Positions 37,952-50,507 are shown, counted from the stretch's first letter. The stretch: DNA of 64,000 bases from Candolleomyces eurysporus (GCA_027579435.1 JANBPK010000731.1:81030-145029); one strand, 5' to 3'. Translations and numbers: made by a program. Notes: generated by a model from the letters alone, not told the origin.

Positions 37952-38290
37952 TCAGTGATAAATGAGCAGGATCACCGAGATCAGAAGCAGGACTGGGAAT
38001 GCTGGGCTGAAGAAGCATATTGCAGCAGAAGGACCACCGGAGCTTTCAGCGGACTCGGAGCTGGACTCTGCAGGGCTCGTTGAGGCGGTGGAATTCGCAG
38101 AGGGAGCAGAGTTAGCCATAATAACATTTGATAGTGGGGAAGTGGCGGTAGAACTCAGCTGAGGAAGAGTAGAGAAGAGTGAAGCTCGAAAGGAAGGGGT
38201 ACGCCCGGGCCGTTGTCGCTGATGGGACGCCACTTTGCTCAATGAAGCGGCTGCGGGCTTGAGAGAGCCATCCACGTTTCTGAAAATGTC
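37952..38290 (-). pseudogene. 3' fragment of a Kre9/Knh1-like gene
   Basis: The 107-codon minus reading frame here matches the C-terminal third of the intact Kre9-like gene at 42362-43403. Shared landmarks are DGSL, STATS-x-SN, a Ser/Ala-rich SSESAESSGG stretch and a terminal hydrophobic tail (PVLLLISVILLI). The part equivalent to the signal peptide and Ig-like domain is absent. In the middle the reading frame is shifted relative to the intact gene and then returns. It sits between the 5' end of GH55-A and the 3' end of GH55-B, exactly where a full Kre9-like gene lies in the other unit. I read it as a truncated relic of the tandem duplication. Confidence 0.75.
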
Positions 38291-38408
38291 GGGTCCATTG
38301 CGTGGGAGTGGGGGGTTTTCGAAATGTATTTTCCTTGTTGTATGTACAATGCCATCGCTCCAGCTGAGCTTCGTACAGTCCGGCGAGGAGCTGCTCGCTA
38401 TACACTAT

Positions 38409-41400
38409 TCAGAAACCCCAATAAGTAACCGTTGAAGCGAGCCCATCAACATTATCCCCCTGGTCCACAATTCCTTGGCCGTCGACGCTAATTTGCTTAG
38501 TGACACCCACAGTTGACAAGCTGAAGAGGTACACCGACGAAGCGCGGTCGATGTTGGCGATTTGGGATTGGCAGGCTCTTGTGATGGCGCAATCAACGTA
38601 GGTTTGGAAGAAGCTGTAGAGTCCAGCGCCTGCAGAATATGAACGTGTTACGCCAGTGGTCATCAATGAGATCGAGAAATAGAGAAGATAGTTAGCCAGG
38701 CGGTCAGTCGGTCGGAGAGAAAAAATGGATACTGACCAAAGATAAAGATATCCTTGGACTCCTGTACGGAGAGGGCCCATGCCGAGGGTGCACTATCATC
38801 GTATGTCGCAGGATCAGAGTATTTAGAGCTCTCGTTGGGGAAGAATGGAGTCGGTGGGGGAGGTGTAGGTTGATAATATGGCTATTGAAAACGAAGGCCA
38901 GGTATGATCAGCATCGAGAGAGTTCACGTTGGGAAAAGCTTGGTGGAACCCACAGTCTCGGTTTGGATGAGACCCATATAATGATCTTTCGCACCGACAA
39001 GGCGATACTGGTACAGAACATGATGCTCTGAACCTGTACCAATGAGCCAGACGGGTCCCTGTGATTCGGATAGGATGCCACGGCCGGAATACACCGAAAT
39101 TTGGGATACGCCATCATTATCGAGGTCGTGGTCCGCGAGCCAAACCCAGGTAGCCTATTTTTCGGTCGAGTTGGTTCAATTGAAAGAGTGAAACTGACGG
39201 AAGAGCGAGACGCACCTCGAGGTAAGCCGAAGCCTGTTTGGTAATATGGAGGTTAAGGAAAGCGGCAAAACAGTCGTCGTAACGGCCTTCACCAATCTTG
39301 GGACACTGGGTATTAGTGAGCTGGGAGCCAGCGACTGTGTAGAAGTAATGGCAGGTTAAAAGAGAAGTATACGAGGACCAGTGATGAGATAAACATACCT
39401 CCACCCGTTCTGATATGCGAATCCCACATTCCAGCGCCGGCTTTGGTCTCGGCTGGTTCTTTGACGTTCCATTCAACAACAACAGCACCAGGGGCTAAAT
39501 CCCAAGGTTCGTCGTCAGGACATCTTCTCTGTTCTCGGAAAACTTCAGAGATTATGCTCACTTGATCCGGCAGTTGAGAAAACTATATCGCTGATCTCAA
39601 CGATACCGACATCCCCTGGTTTTCCGACTTGGAAAATGACCCGCGGCTTCTTCTGTTTCTGGAATTTGTGACCTTTCCCGGCGAGCACTGGCCACGCTTC
39701 ACCGACCATTCTCGTCCCAGCGGGGATGAAAACAGTATCGGTCACTATATAGTGTCCGGCATCGAAGAATATGATTTTGCATCCGGCGAACTGTAATTCC
39801 AAAAATCATCAGTTTGGATTTCTCGCGAGTGACAGATTTGAGAGCGATTTACCTCTTTGAAAATCTTCTTTAACGCTTTCGTATCGTCCGTCACCCCGTC
39901 ACCCTTCGCCCCATAATCTTTGACGCTAATGAAATCGCTGGCCAGGAAAGTTTCGTACTGAGGCTGAGGTCGGCCAATAATTCGACCTTCGCTATCCAGC
40001 AAGCTCGACGCCTTGGGAGAATCAGGCAGATTGCCTTGGGTGAATTTGCCACTGGGGTCATCTCCCCTGTAGACGTTTCCTTGACCCCAAGAAGTGATGT
40101 TTTTAGTTCCACCTTCGAGAACGACGGCACCGTTCGCTACACCCACTGCAACTGGAACGTTTTCGAGCTTGACGTTATTGAGAACGATAGAGCCTGCGAG
40201 GAAGTCGGTGCTCGGCTGGGTGGTCTGAAGGAAAATGGGGGTGTTGGCGACGTAGGCATCAATGATCGCTTCTGCACCAGCCGTCTTTGGGACAAAGTTG
40301 GTGTATGGTTAGCGAAAGTTGAGGTTGAAGTTGAAGAATATGATCACCTGAGTCTCAGGCGTTAGACCGCCACTTTGCATCTCGAAGCCTATGCTGCAGT
40401 TCACGATCGTTAAGCCTTGGAAGGTCCAGCCTACAATCAAAGGGAGAGTTAAACAAGAGAATTGCATTGCTGAAACCCAAGAAACGTACCCCAGTTCCAT
40501 ACAGCGAAAATGCCAGTCTGTGCATTGTTCACAGTGACGTTCCTGACCGTGAATCTAGAAACATGTTAGATCACTTCCATCCATTCTACAGATTGAATGG
40601 TTTTCCTTACTGTTGATTTCCAACCCACATAGCGAACTTGCCACCATTGAAGACTAGGTCACCCAAATAGCCACCACTAAGAAAATAAAGCCCAGATTGA
40701 GCACCTACACGAGATATGACATTGAAACCAACCCGTACCTCCCATTTTCCATCCAAATACCTTGATGGGCGGTATTTGGTGCGGTAGACATGTAGAATAT
40801 GATATTCCTCAAGGCGGTGGCTTGGGAGACTTGCCAGTGGATACCAGTTCCTTGAGCCTTTTCAGGAGGGACCTGACGAACGTCGATAATAAAATTCTTG
40901 ATCACCCGGAAGCTAGAAAGTATAGTTAGCTGGAATTCTCACCCGTTCAAATGGGATGAGGGCCCATCGTGAAGTTTAACGCACAAATTGTTTTGGGGCA
41001 CCCAGTATTGGCTTCCGCCTCCATCAGGAATGTATGGATTTGCGTCTGAAAGGCGGTGTGTAACAGTCAGAAATGACTTGGTCGTCTTTGGATGTAAGAA
41101 AGTGTGCACACCTATGACGGCCAGACCCTCGAACGTAGGCGCCGCCAACAGCGTAGGTAAATTCTTCGGATCGCCAACGAGTTGGGTATAGTAGTACGGA
41201 ACAATCGCTCGAGAAACGAGGTACGTCCTGACAAGTGGAGATAACTGAATAAATTGAAGCCATAGCTGCCATGTCCTCGAGGCAAAACTCACCCATTGGG
41301 GAAGTATACAATAGCTGGCGATATTCTGATCAAAGGGAAAGCGAGTCAAAATGATTGACACAGTTAATTTATAGAACTTACGTAGAAGAAGGGCAAGAAC

Positions 41401-41920
41401 CTCCTCCACATCGCCCTTGGGATTGTATGGCAGCACTGCGAAGAACGGGTGGTGAGTACACGCTCGATTTTTNAACTCTCATGAGCCAGCGTGGGCAGGA
41501 GGGTATGCATATTCATGGTACCCCAAAAAGGCGACGGAACCTACTTTATAGCGTCGGTATCATCATGAATACCGTCACCAACAGCACCAAAATCCTAATG
41601 AGATGAATGAGCACTCGTTGTGCTCGACGAGAGAATTTGGCACGCACCTTGACGTTGCGGAAAACGCGATAGTTGTCTGGGTTAGGATTGTACGGCGAAG
41701 TGCCTTGATGCTTTATAGCTTCCAGCCAAAAAGGATCGCTCAGTTTAGCATTACCCTGGCTTCCCAATGGCTCAGCGCACGCATGATCTTTGGCTTGATT
41801 CGTCAAGGCGACGGACAAGACGACTTGATCAGATGCAGAGAGCTGAGCGTTGCCCAAAATCGCAAAGAAGAGTGTCGAACACACGAGAAGAGTTGGAAGA
41901 AGTCGAGACGCCACCGCCAT
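38409..41920 (-). CDS. Secreted glucan 1,3-beta-glucosidase, GH55 (copy B)
   Basis: Paralogue of copy A with the same exon layout. It has a signal peptide (MAVASRLLPTLLVCSTLFFA), DFGAVGDGIHDDTDAI, RVIKNFIIDVRQVPPEKAQG, a second helix starting DYGAKGDGVTDDTKAL, EWNVKEPAETKAGAG, YSGRGILSESQGPVWL and the end FASTVTYWGF-like (here LASTVTYWGF). The role is extracellular beta-1,3-glucan hydrolysis, either in the fungus's own wall or in prey or plant glucan. The two copies differ at many positions (for example DPQVVFQVGK versus KPRVIFQVGK), so the duplication is not brand new. An N at about 41473 lies next to a T-run in what I read as an intron. The upstream neighbour on the same strand is the intact Kre9-like gene. 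Confidence 0.9.
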
Positions 41921-42361
41921 AATGTCGACCTTCCTTGTTGTGAGCAAGCAACAAAGGTGGGACCACTTAGCGGTGCTCGCTCGACTGGGCTTGGGTATAT
42001 ATAGAGGTTTGCTTCAAGACCTCTCCGCTTCGAATAGCACCTTGACAGCAATGTTCACGCCCAGAAGCAATAATAGCGGCATGCAAGTGAACCGGACACT
42101 TCTGAGGTAGCACTATCAGCGAGACACCAAACATAAACCCAACTTAAAATCCAAGAATCGCGTCTTCTCTGACGTGGGTATTGACGCAACCTTTGGGGGT
42201 GTTCGACTCGTGTGTTCCATGACAGAAGAACGTTCATTCAAATACCACCCACTTCTTCTCTCTACTACGACAGGGAATGAATAGAAGGATTGATCACATG
42301 AAGTGAATCAGCCTCGCGTTTGGTGTCAAAGCGGACGGAAGTTGGAGTCTGGATGATTCTC

Positions 42362-43403
42362 TCAGAGGCGCATGAACGGAACCACCGAGATCAGAAGCAA
42401 GCCTGGGAATACTGAGGTGGAGAAGCGTGTCGGAGCAGAATGACCTCCGGAGCTCTCGGCGGACTTCGACGACTCGGAGCTAGGCTTTACGGCGCCCGTT
42501 AAGGATGTGGGATTTGCAGTAGGACTAAGGCCAGCCATAGTTCCGTTAGATATTGTGGAAGTGGCGGTGGAACTCGACTGAGGAGGATTGAACCTCGAAA
42601 GAAAGACAGGGTATGCCCGGACCGTTGTCGCCGATAGGACGCCACTTTGCTCAATGACAGTAGCCGTTGCGAGCCTAAGAGAGCCATCCACGATTTCGAG
42701 AAACGTCGAGTCCACTGTCTGAGCGCGGAGGGTTGCAAGTATGAGAGGGGCTAGGGTAGGTTGCGCAGCAGATGGCTGAGGCAAATTAATCAGTGGTGTT
42801 GCAGCAAAAGTTTGGGTTGCCGGGAGAGAGGCGATAATGGTTCTTGTTACGGTGGTGACCTTGGGGGAGGAGGCATCTCCAGATTCGACCACGATGGAAG
42901 GTCCGGACCCGGAAACAATGATAAAATCAGGCGAGTATGTCGTCAGCGAAGAATTGGCTGCGATGAATCTGAGAGTACTTTATCGTATGACGATTAATTT
43001 GCGACATTAAGGCGAGAGAGTAGCATTAAGCGTACTAGTCTGCAATATTGAAAGGAAGGTCTAATGGGAGCCTGGCGGTCAGCGACAGGGATGCTGGTGA
43101 GACATTTCTGGCCAACGTTTGTATGAAGGTCTGGATGAAATTGATTGGGTTAGGAAAGACTAGTGCATCGCTTCGATTTACGTTTTGGACAAGACTCACC
43201 GAATTTCCAGCATAGAGGTCAATATGTATGGGCCCAGTGTCGGCCAGCGACGGTCGGTGTGTGTCATCGATCCAGGTGATACGAAGGGAGTCACCAGCAG
43301 TATAGACAGAATTTGCGGCTGGTCGTGTTGGAGAGAGGCGTCCGTGAACGCGGGCGGAGTCGAAGAGAAACGAGAGAAGAGGCAATAGGCATAGAAAATG
43401 CAT
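42362..43403 (-). CDS. Kre9/Knh1-like GPI-anchored cell-wall protein, 304 aa
   Basis: Three minus-strand exons (43403-43200, 43130-43036, 42977-42362) join in phase, for 304 residues. A signal peptide (MHFLCLLPLLSFLFDSARVHG) is followed by the Ig-like Kre9/Knh1 N-terminal domain: SVYTAGDSLRITWIDD, PIHIDLYAGNS, TFIQTLARNVSP, SLSLTARLPLD and DYTLRFIAANSS. After that come a Ser/Thr/Pro-rich stalk and a C-terminal hydrophobic segment (VFPGLLLISVVPF) preceded by small residues, as expected for GPI attachment. In yeast, Kre9 and Knh1 are needed for beta-1,6-glucan assembly; mushroom members are mostly uncharacterised. The third exon start (acceptor AAAG at 42978-42979) was chosen because the better-looking CTCAG acceptor creates an in-frame stop. 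Confidence 0.75.
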
Positions 43404-43899
43404 AACCGGAGTTCGAAGCTGTTTCTGCAAGATAGCAGAGGGAAATGCCAGACCTGCGAGCGATTCCTGGGACGAGAATGAAGGCGGATGTCGAGGAGGG
43501 AGTGGCAAACGTCGAATCTGTTAGCCGCACTAGAAATATCTCGATGACTAACGTGTGAGAACATGTTCAGCGAAGGCCATTCGAGCTTCAGAGCACCCAG
43601 CGGTTATGACCAGCAATCCTTGGCTGAGGAACCCACCGTCCATTCGCTTGAACAAAGCTCCCTATAGTAATGGTTTTTGGCAGCTTTCTGGGACAGGAAA
43701 GGTTAGTTAAAAATACCTTGCACCACAAGATGTGCAACGCTCTGGCGTTAGAAAAGTAAATGTTGAAGTTCTGAAGGGCACGTAGACGACTTGCAATGCA
43801 ATTGTATTATTCAAGCGGCGACGTAGCTGAGGTACAAATCGACTGTCCTAACTATTGCGACGCGGCGACGCGTCCGCTTTCCTGTCTGAGCCAAACAGG

Positions 43900-45621
43900 A
43901 TGGAGGCCGTCTTCAAAACCCCAGAATTGGTGGACCTCATTCTTGGATATTTTCGCGTCGTACCTTCAAACGACTCTTCTGATCCAAAGGAACGCACCCA
44001 TGTCTCCAAGGAAGACCTTCAAGTCACGTCGGACGACGAGAAGAGGAGGACGCTATATCGAATGGCTTTGACAAACAAAGCTATATCGCACACCGCTCTC
44101 ACAATCCTCTGGTTCACTATCGATGGAATCCTCCCGTTGCTCAAGCTCGTTTCAGGCCTTAAGTACGACAATATAGTTGGACTATGGGTGAGTGTCGCCT
44201 GACCGCTCCTCATAGGACCCGGAAAATTCGATTAACATACTTTGACGCAAGATCCTAACCCGATCCTTGCTCTCAAGGGATTTCAAGCGTCTGGAATTTT
44301 TCTCCAGCATGGTTAACCACATCGTGCTCCCCGAAGACGGGCGAACTCTCTGCCAATCGGTCCATTCCTCCGCCGTTTTCGAGATTTGTATGATGAGGAG
44401 GGATACGCCTCTCGTCCCAGGTCTCAAAACGCTTTGGATTGACGATACATGTGATTATGGTACCCTCTTCCTCACGGAAACGCTAAAGTGGGTGAAAATC
44501 GTCGACGCAAGAGATCATGAATCAGAAGATCTACCAAGCCCTTCGGCATGGAATCTCCTGAGGCTGCTACCGGCGCGCGCCCCGTTCCTGGAGGAGCTCT
44601 ATGTTGGTTCACCGCCTTCCTCATCTAACCTTTCCGACATCCTCAAATTGGAGAACCTTAAGAAGCTGACGTTCGACATATGGGATCGTCATTGGCTTGC
44701 GATCGGCGTGTCCGATAGATATCGGTTTCTCAAGGGTCTTGAACGTCTCACACGACTGAGAGAACTGGACGTAGGGGGATGCTCGAGGATTTTAGGAGTA
44801 CGATCGACCCACTCTTGCAGCCGAAAGCAGTGTGCTATCAATTTCCGGCCTTAGAAACCCTCAAGTTGACCGGATTCGACAGCCATCTCCTCAAGCTTCT
44901 GACGCAACTCCCTGTAGGTTCCCTCAAGGAATTGACCTTTCGGTTGGATGTCAACGGGACCTGGGATGATATGGGTGGTCTGAATGATGCCGAAGAAGAA
45001 GGAATTTCGAATTTTGGCCTGGATGAAGCGCTCTCATGCCTGGCGGGGCAGCACTTTCTTTCGCTAACCAAACTTGCAATCAACTGCTCCTACATTCCGA
45101 CGTTCACTGTGGAACAATTGAGACCCCTGTTGCAGGTTTCTGGAATGATACACTTCAACGTACAACCCGTGTGCTGGGGTCTGGACGACGAATTTATTCT
45201 CGAGATGGCGTCTACATGGCCCAACTTGGAGTGTTTCCGACTTTACACAGCTCGCATTCAAGAGCCAGTGAGGCAGCCCACACTTCTCTCCCTCCAAACA
45301 TTCGCTCGCCTTTGCCCGAACCTACGCCGCATTTCGACCGATATGGACTCGCAAGTCGCGGCTATTCCGCTGGGCCAACCACCGCACCGTCTCGAGCATC
45401 TGACATTATTCTCAGTCTGGAGAAACGCCGAGATTGCCAAAGCCAAGGTCCCAGTTATTGCCGGATTCCTATCTGCAATTTTGCCAGCGTTGATGTTCGC
45501 CTTTTGCGAGGGATGGGGACGAGGGAATCATAAAAAGGGGGAAAGTTGGAGCGCCGTGTTTCAAGTGCTTTTGCGTGATAAAGACAAGGACGAGGTGGCG
45601 GCGTTGAAGAGGATGTTTTAA
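43900..45621 (+). CDS. F-box/LRR protein, array copy 1 (one-base frameshift)
   Basis: Exon 1 (43900-44187, 96 codons) carries the F-box-like part: PELVDLILGYF, then ALTNKAISHTALTILWFTID and LLKLVSGL. The intron runs 44188-44251 (GTGAGT...CAAG). Exon 2 has the leucine-rich part: LVPGLKTLWIDDTCDYGTL, LRLLPARAPFLEELYVGS, LETLKLTGFDSHLLKLL, FILEMASTWPNLECFRLY, and the end KDKDEVAALKRMF. F-box proteins recruit substrates to SCF ubiquitin ligases; the target is unknown. At 44776-44780 the run GTAGGGGG has five Gs where copy 4 has six. This breaks the frame between DVGG and MLEDF; one extra base would give 552 residues. Either a real one-base deletion or a sequencing error. Confidence 0.75.
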
Positions 45622-45934
45622 CTACTGAACCTGGTTAACTATGTATTAATTTTACACGGGTTACACAGACACCTTCAATCAAGTAATTCGGGGGATCTTT
45701 CCCAAAGTATCTTTGAGACTCATGATCAATTAAAAACACTTGAGATCCTTACTCCACAAGGTCTGCAACGCTCTGGCGTTAGAGAAGTAAATGGGGTTGA
45801 GGTTGAATTTTGAAACTGAAGGACGTAGACGACTTGCGAGTGCATTATTCAAGCGGCGACGCAGCTGAGGTGGAAATCGACACGCGCCATTGCGACGCGT
45901 CCGCTTTCCTGTCAGAGGCTTTCACCCAAGCAAG

Positions 45935-47652
45935 ATGGAAGCCGTCTTCAAAATCCCAGAACTGGTGGACCTTATTCTTGGGTACTTTCGCGTCATACCT
46001 TCAAACGACTCTCCTGATCCAAGGGAATGCATCCATGTCTCCCAGGAAGACCTCCAAGTCACGTCGGACGACGAGAAGAGGAGGACGCTATATAGAATGG
46101 CTTTGACAAACAGGGCTATATCGCGCACCGCTCTCACAATCCTCTGGTTCACTATCGATGGAAGCCATCCGCTGCTCCAGCTCGTTTCAGGGCTGGAGTA
46201 TGACAATTCAGTTGGACAGTGGGTGAGCTTCCCCTGACCGCTCCTCATAAGACGTGGGGGATTCGATTAATATTTTGACTTTAGGTCCTCACTCGAACCT
46301 TGCTCTCAGGGGATTTCAAGCGTCTGGAATTTTTCTCCAGCATGGTCAAGCACATCGTGCTCTCCGGAGTCGGGCGACCTCTCTGCCAATCGGTCCATTC
46401 TTCCGCCGTTTTCGAGATTTGTATGATGAGGAGGGATCAGCCTCTCGTCCCAGGTCTCAAAACGCTTTGGATTGACAATACCTGTGATTATGGTACCCTT
46501 TTCCTCACAGAAACGCTGAAGTGGGTGAAAATCGTCGACGCAAGACATCCTGAATCAGAAGATCTACCAAGCCCTTCGGCATGGAATCTCCTGAGGCTGC
46601 TACCGGCGCGCGCCCCGTTCCTGGAGAAGCTCTATGTTGGTTCACCGCCTTCCTCGTCCAACCTTTCCGACATTCTCAAATTGAAGCACCTCAAAAAGCT
46701 GACGTTCGGCATATGGGATCGTCATTGGCTTGCGATCGGCGTCGCCGCTAGATATCAGTTTCTCAAGGGTCTCGAACGTCTCGCACGACTCAGGGAGCTG
46801 GACGTAGGGGGAATGCTGGAGGATTTTAGGAGTACGATTCATCCACTGCTGGAACCGAAAGCCGTGTGCTATCAGTTTCCGGCCTTAGAAACCCTCAAGT
46901 TGATCGGATTCGATATCCATCTCCTGAAGCTTCTGACGCAACTCCCTGTAGGTTCCCTCAAGGAATTGACCTTTCGGTTGGATCACGATGGGATTTGGGA
47001 TGATATGGGTGGTCTGGATGATGCCGAAGAAGAAGGAATCCCGTATTTTGGCCTGGATGAAGCGTTCTCATGCCTGGGGGGGCAAGACTTTCTTTCCTTA
47101 ACAAAACTTACAATCAACATCAACAGCCCAGGGTTCTTGCCTCGGCAATTGAGACCCCTGTTGCGGGTTTCTGGAATGATACATTTCGACCTGCAACCTG
47201 CGTGCTGGGATCTGGACGACGAATTCATTCTCGAGATGGCGTCCGCGTGGCCCAACCTGGAGTGTTTCAGACTTTTCACATATTACATCGGGCCTCCAGT
47301 GAGGCAGCCCACGCTTGTCTCCCTCCAAACATTCGCTCGCCTTTGCCCGAACCTACGGCGCATTTCCACCGATGTGGACTCCCGAGTCGCGACCATTCCG
47401 CTGGGTCAACCACCGCACCGTCTCGAGCATCTGACATTATTCTCAGTCGGGAGAAACACCGAGATTGCCAAAGCCAAGGTCCCAGCAGTTGCCGAATTCC
47501 TATCCGCAATCTTCCCGGTGTTGATATTCGCCTTTTCCGAGCGATGGGGACCAGGGCATGATAAAAACGGGGAAAATTGGAGCGCTGTGTTTCAAGTGCT
47601 TTTGCGTGATAAAGACAAGGACGAGGTGGCGGCGTTGAAGAGGATGTTTTAA
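45935..47652 (+). CDS. F-box/LRR protein, array copy 2 (intact, 551 aa)
   Basis: Exons 45935-46222 and 46285-47652 give 551 uninterrupted residues. It has the same plan as its neighbours: F-box-like exon 1 (MEAVFKIPELVDLILGYF, ALTNRAISRTALTILWF), then leucine-rich repeats. At the homopolymer site where copies 1 and 3 break, it carries GTAGGGGGAATG, which keeps frame (DVGGMLEDF). Differences from the other copies concentrate in loops such as GPPVRQPT and NINSPGFLPRQ, while the LRR backbone is nearly constant. That pattern would fit variable substrate recognition; this is inference. It is probably a functional SCF substrate receptor. Confidence 0.85.
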
Positions 47653-47972
47653 CTACTGAACCTGGTTAACTACGTATCAATTTTACACGGGTTACACAGA
47701 CACCTTCAATCAAGTACTTCAGTGGATCTTTCCCAGAGTATCTTTGTCAATGAGACTCATGATCAGTTAAAAACACTTGACAACCTTACTCCACAAGATC
47801 TGCAACGCTCTGGCGTTAGAGAAGTAAATGACAGTTTACATTGAAGTTTGAAACTGAAGGACGTAGACGACTTGCGAGTGCATTATTCAAGCGGCGACGC
47901 GGCTGAGGTGAAAATCGACACGCGCCATTGCGACGCGTCCGCTTTCCTGGCGGAGGCTTTCACCCAAACAAG

Positions 47973-49690
47973 ATGGAAGCCGTCTTCAAAACTCCAGAAC
48001 TGGTGGATCTTATTCTTGGGTACTTTCGCGTCATACCTTCAAACGACTCTTCTGGTCCAAGGGAACGCATCCATGTCTCCAGGGAAGACCTCCAAGGCGC
48101 GTCGGACGACGAGAAGAGGAGGACGCTATATCGAATGGCTTTGACAAACAGAGCTATATCGTACACCGCTCTCCGAATCCTCTGGTTCACTATCGATGGA
48201 ATCATCCCGTTGCTCAAGCTCGTCTCAGGCCTCAAGTATGACAATATAGTTGGACTGTGGGTGAGTGTCCCTGACCACTCCTCATAAGACCTGGGGTAAT
48301 CGACTAATACTATGTCTCTAGGTCCTAACTCGAACCTTGCACTCAAGGGACTTCAAGCGTCTGGAATTCTTCTCCAGCATGGTCAAGCACATCGCGCTCC
48401 ACGGAGCCACGCAACCTCTCTACGAATCGGTCCATTTTTCCGCCGTTTTCGAGATTTGTATGATGAGAAGGGATAAGCCGCTCGTCCCAGGTCTCAAAAC
48501 GCTTTGGATCGACAATACCTGTGATTATGGTACCCTCTTGCTCACGGAAACGCTGAAGTGGGTGAAAATCGTCGACACAAGAGATCCTGAAGCGGAAGAT
48601 CTACCAAGCCCTTCGGCATGGAATCTCCTGAGGCTGCTACCAGCGCGCGCCCCGTTCCTGGAGGAGCTCTATGTTGGTTCACCGCCTTCCTCATTTAACC
48701 TTTCCGGTATCCTCAAATTGGAGCACCTCAAGAAGCTGACGTTCGACATAGGAGATCGTCATTGGCTTTCGATCGACGTGTCCGCTAGATATCGGTTTCT
48801 CAAGGGTCTCGAACGTCTCGCACGACTTAGGGAACTAGATGTAGGGGGGNATGCTCGAGGATTATAGGAGTGCGATCGATCCATTGCTGCAGCCGAAAGC
48901 TGTGTGCTATCGATTTCCGGCCTTAGAAACCCTCAAGTTGACCGGATTCGACAGCCATCTCCTCAAGCTTCTGACGCAACTCCCTGGAAACTCCCTCAAG
49001 GAATTGGCCTTTCGGTTGGATGTCGACGAGACTTGGGATGATCTGTATGAAGGAGAAGACAACGAAGGAATATTGAAATTTCGCATGGATGAAGCGTTCT
49101 TATCCCTAGGGGGGCGGAACTTTCTTTCGTTAACCAAACTTGCAATCGACTGCGACGGCCCAACGTTCAAGGGGGAGCACTTGAGATCCCTGCTGCAGGT
49201 TGCTGGAATGATACATTTCGACCTACAACCCGCCTGCTGGGAACTAGACGACGAATTGATTCTCGAGATGGCGTCCGCATGGCCCAACTTGGAGTGTTTC
49301 CGACTTTTCACAGGTTACCCCCCACCTCCACTGGGCTGGCCTACCCTTGTCTCTCTGCAAACATTTGCCCGCTTTTGTCCCAAACTACGGCGCCTTTCGA
49401 TCGATGTGGACCCGAAAGTCACGGCCATTCCCCCAGGCCAGCCGCCGCATCGTCTCGAGCATCTGACGGTATTCTCCGTCGGGAGAAACGCGAAAATCGC
49501 CAAATCCAATGTCCCAGCTGTTGCAGGGTTCCTATCTGCAACTTTCCCGGCGTTGGTGTTCGCCTTTTGCGAGCAATGGAGACGACTGGGATATAACGAA
49601 GGGGAAAATTGGGGCGCTGTGTTTCAAGTGCTTTTGCGTGACAGGAGCAAGGACGAGGTGGCGGCGTTGAAGACGATGTTTAGCCCTTGA
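47973..49690 (+). CDS. F-box/LRR protein, array copy 3 (N interrupts frame)
   Basis: Exons 47973-48260 and 48322-49690. An N at 48850 after a six-G run shifts the frame; deleting the N leaves GTAGGGGGGATG, the same as copy 4, and an open 551-residue protein. The break is therefore most likely not real. The F-box-like and LRR landmarks are as in the other copies (KLTFDIGDRHWLSIDVSAR, LAIDCDGPTFKGEHLRSLLQ, KDEVAALKTMFSP). It resembles copy 4 in the middle (LPGNSLKELAFRLD) where copies 1 and 2 share LPVGSLKELTFRLD. So the array has exchanged or inherited segments in two pairs. Confidence 0.8.
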
Positions 49691-49944
49691 ATCTGGTTAA
49701 CTATCTATCAAATTTACACGATTTACGTAGATTCCTTCAATCAAGTACTTCAGTAGTTTTCGCCCAAAGTATCTTTGAGATTCAATGTACTGCTCACTGG
49801 AACACGTTCGACATTCTTACGCCACAAGCTGTGTAGAGCTCTACCGGTGGAAATGTTGGCTCACACTGAGGGGTAAATCGAGGACGCCAGTGATTGTGCT
49901 ATGCAACTCACCTGAGGCCTGGCAAGTGCTCGGCTATGATTGCT

Positions 49945-50340
49945 TTTATTGACAACAAACCCGGAGTGAGTCAAAGAGAAACAAGAATAGGCGTAGAAGA
50001 TGCATAACAGGAGCCCGAAGCTGTTTTTGCAAGATAGTAGAGGGAAGTGCCAGACTTGCGAGCGATCCCTAGGATGACAATGAAGGTCGACGTTGAGGAG
50101 GGAGTGGCAAACGTCGAATCTGTTTGCCGCACTAGAAATATCTCTGTGACGAACGTGTGAGAACATGTTCACTAGAGGCTATTCGAGCTTCGGAGCACCC
50201 AGCGGTTATGACCAACAATCCTTGGCTGAGGACCCGTTCATTCATTTTGAACAAAGCTCCCTATAGTAGGGATTTTTGGCAACTTGCCGGGTCAGGAAAA
50301 GTTACTTAAACATACCTGACATCCTTACGCCACAAGATGT
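49945..50340 (-). pseudogene. Remnant of the Kre9-like gene 5' end and promoter
   Basis: Minus strand from about 50340 to 49945 matches the region just upstream of, and the first codons of, the intact Kre9-like gene (about 43740-43340). Shared landmarks are GGTTATGACC, TTGGCTGAGGA, GAACAAAGCTCCCTATAGTA and the signal-peptide start near 50005. In this copy the frame reads a hydrophobic start, then FDSLRV, then a stop after about 20 codons, so it cannot make the protein. It lies directly in front of F-box copy 4, as the intact gene lies in front of copy 1. Confidence 0.75.
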
Positions 50341-50507
50341 GCAACGCTCTCGCATTAGAAAAGTAAATGTCAATTCAGGTTGAAGCTTAGAGCTGCAAAG
50401 TGGACGACTTGCGAGTGCATTATTCAAGCGGCGACGCAGCTGAGGTGGAAATCGACACGGGCCATTACGAAGCGTCCGGCGCTTTCTGAGACGTTCACCC
50501 AAGCAAG

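Larger units (their letters stand above)
33858..43403 (-). repeat. Tandem duplication of a Kre9-like + GH55 two-gene unit
   Basis: Unit B is the intact Kre9-like gene (43403-42362) followed by GH55-B (41920-38409). Unit A is the Kre9-like 3' fragment (38290-37952) followed by GH55-A (37348-33858). Gene order, orientation and spacing (about 440-600 bases between members) agree. The 3' flanks of the two GH55 genes also match, for example GTACAGTCC and GCTATACACTATTCA. Confidence 0.8.

Noticed and set aside
45810..48144. A 98-codon frame overlapping F-box exon 1, conserved in copies 2 and 3, as an upstream or overlapping protein.
   Set aside because: It starts at TTG, not ATG, runs out of frame inside exon 1, and its conservation only reflects recent duplication.
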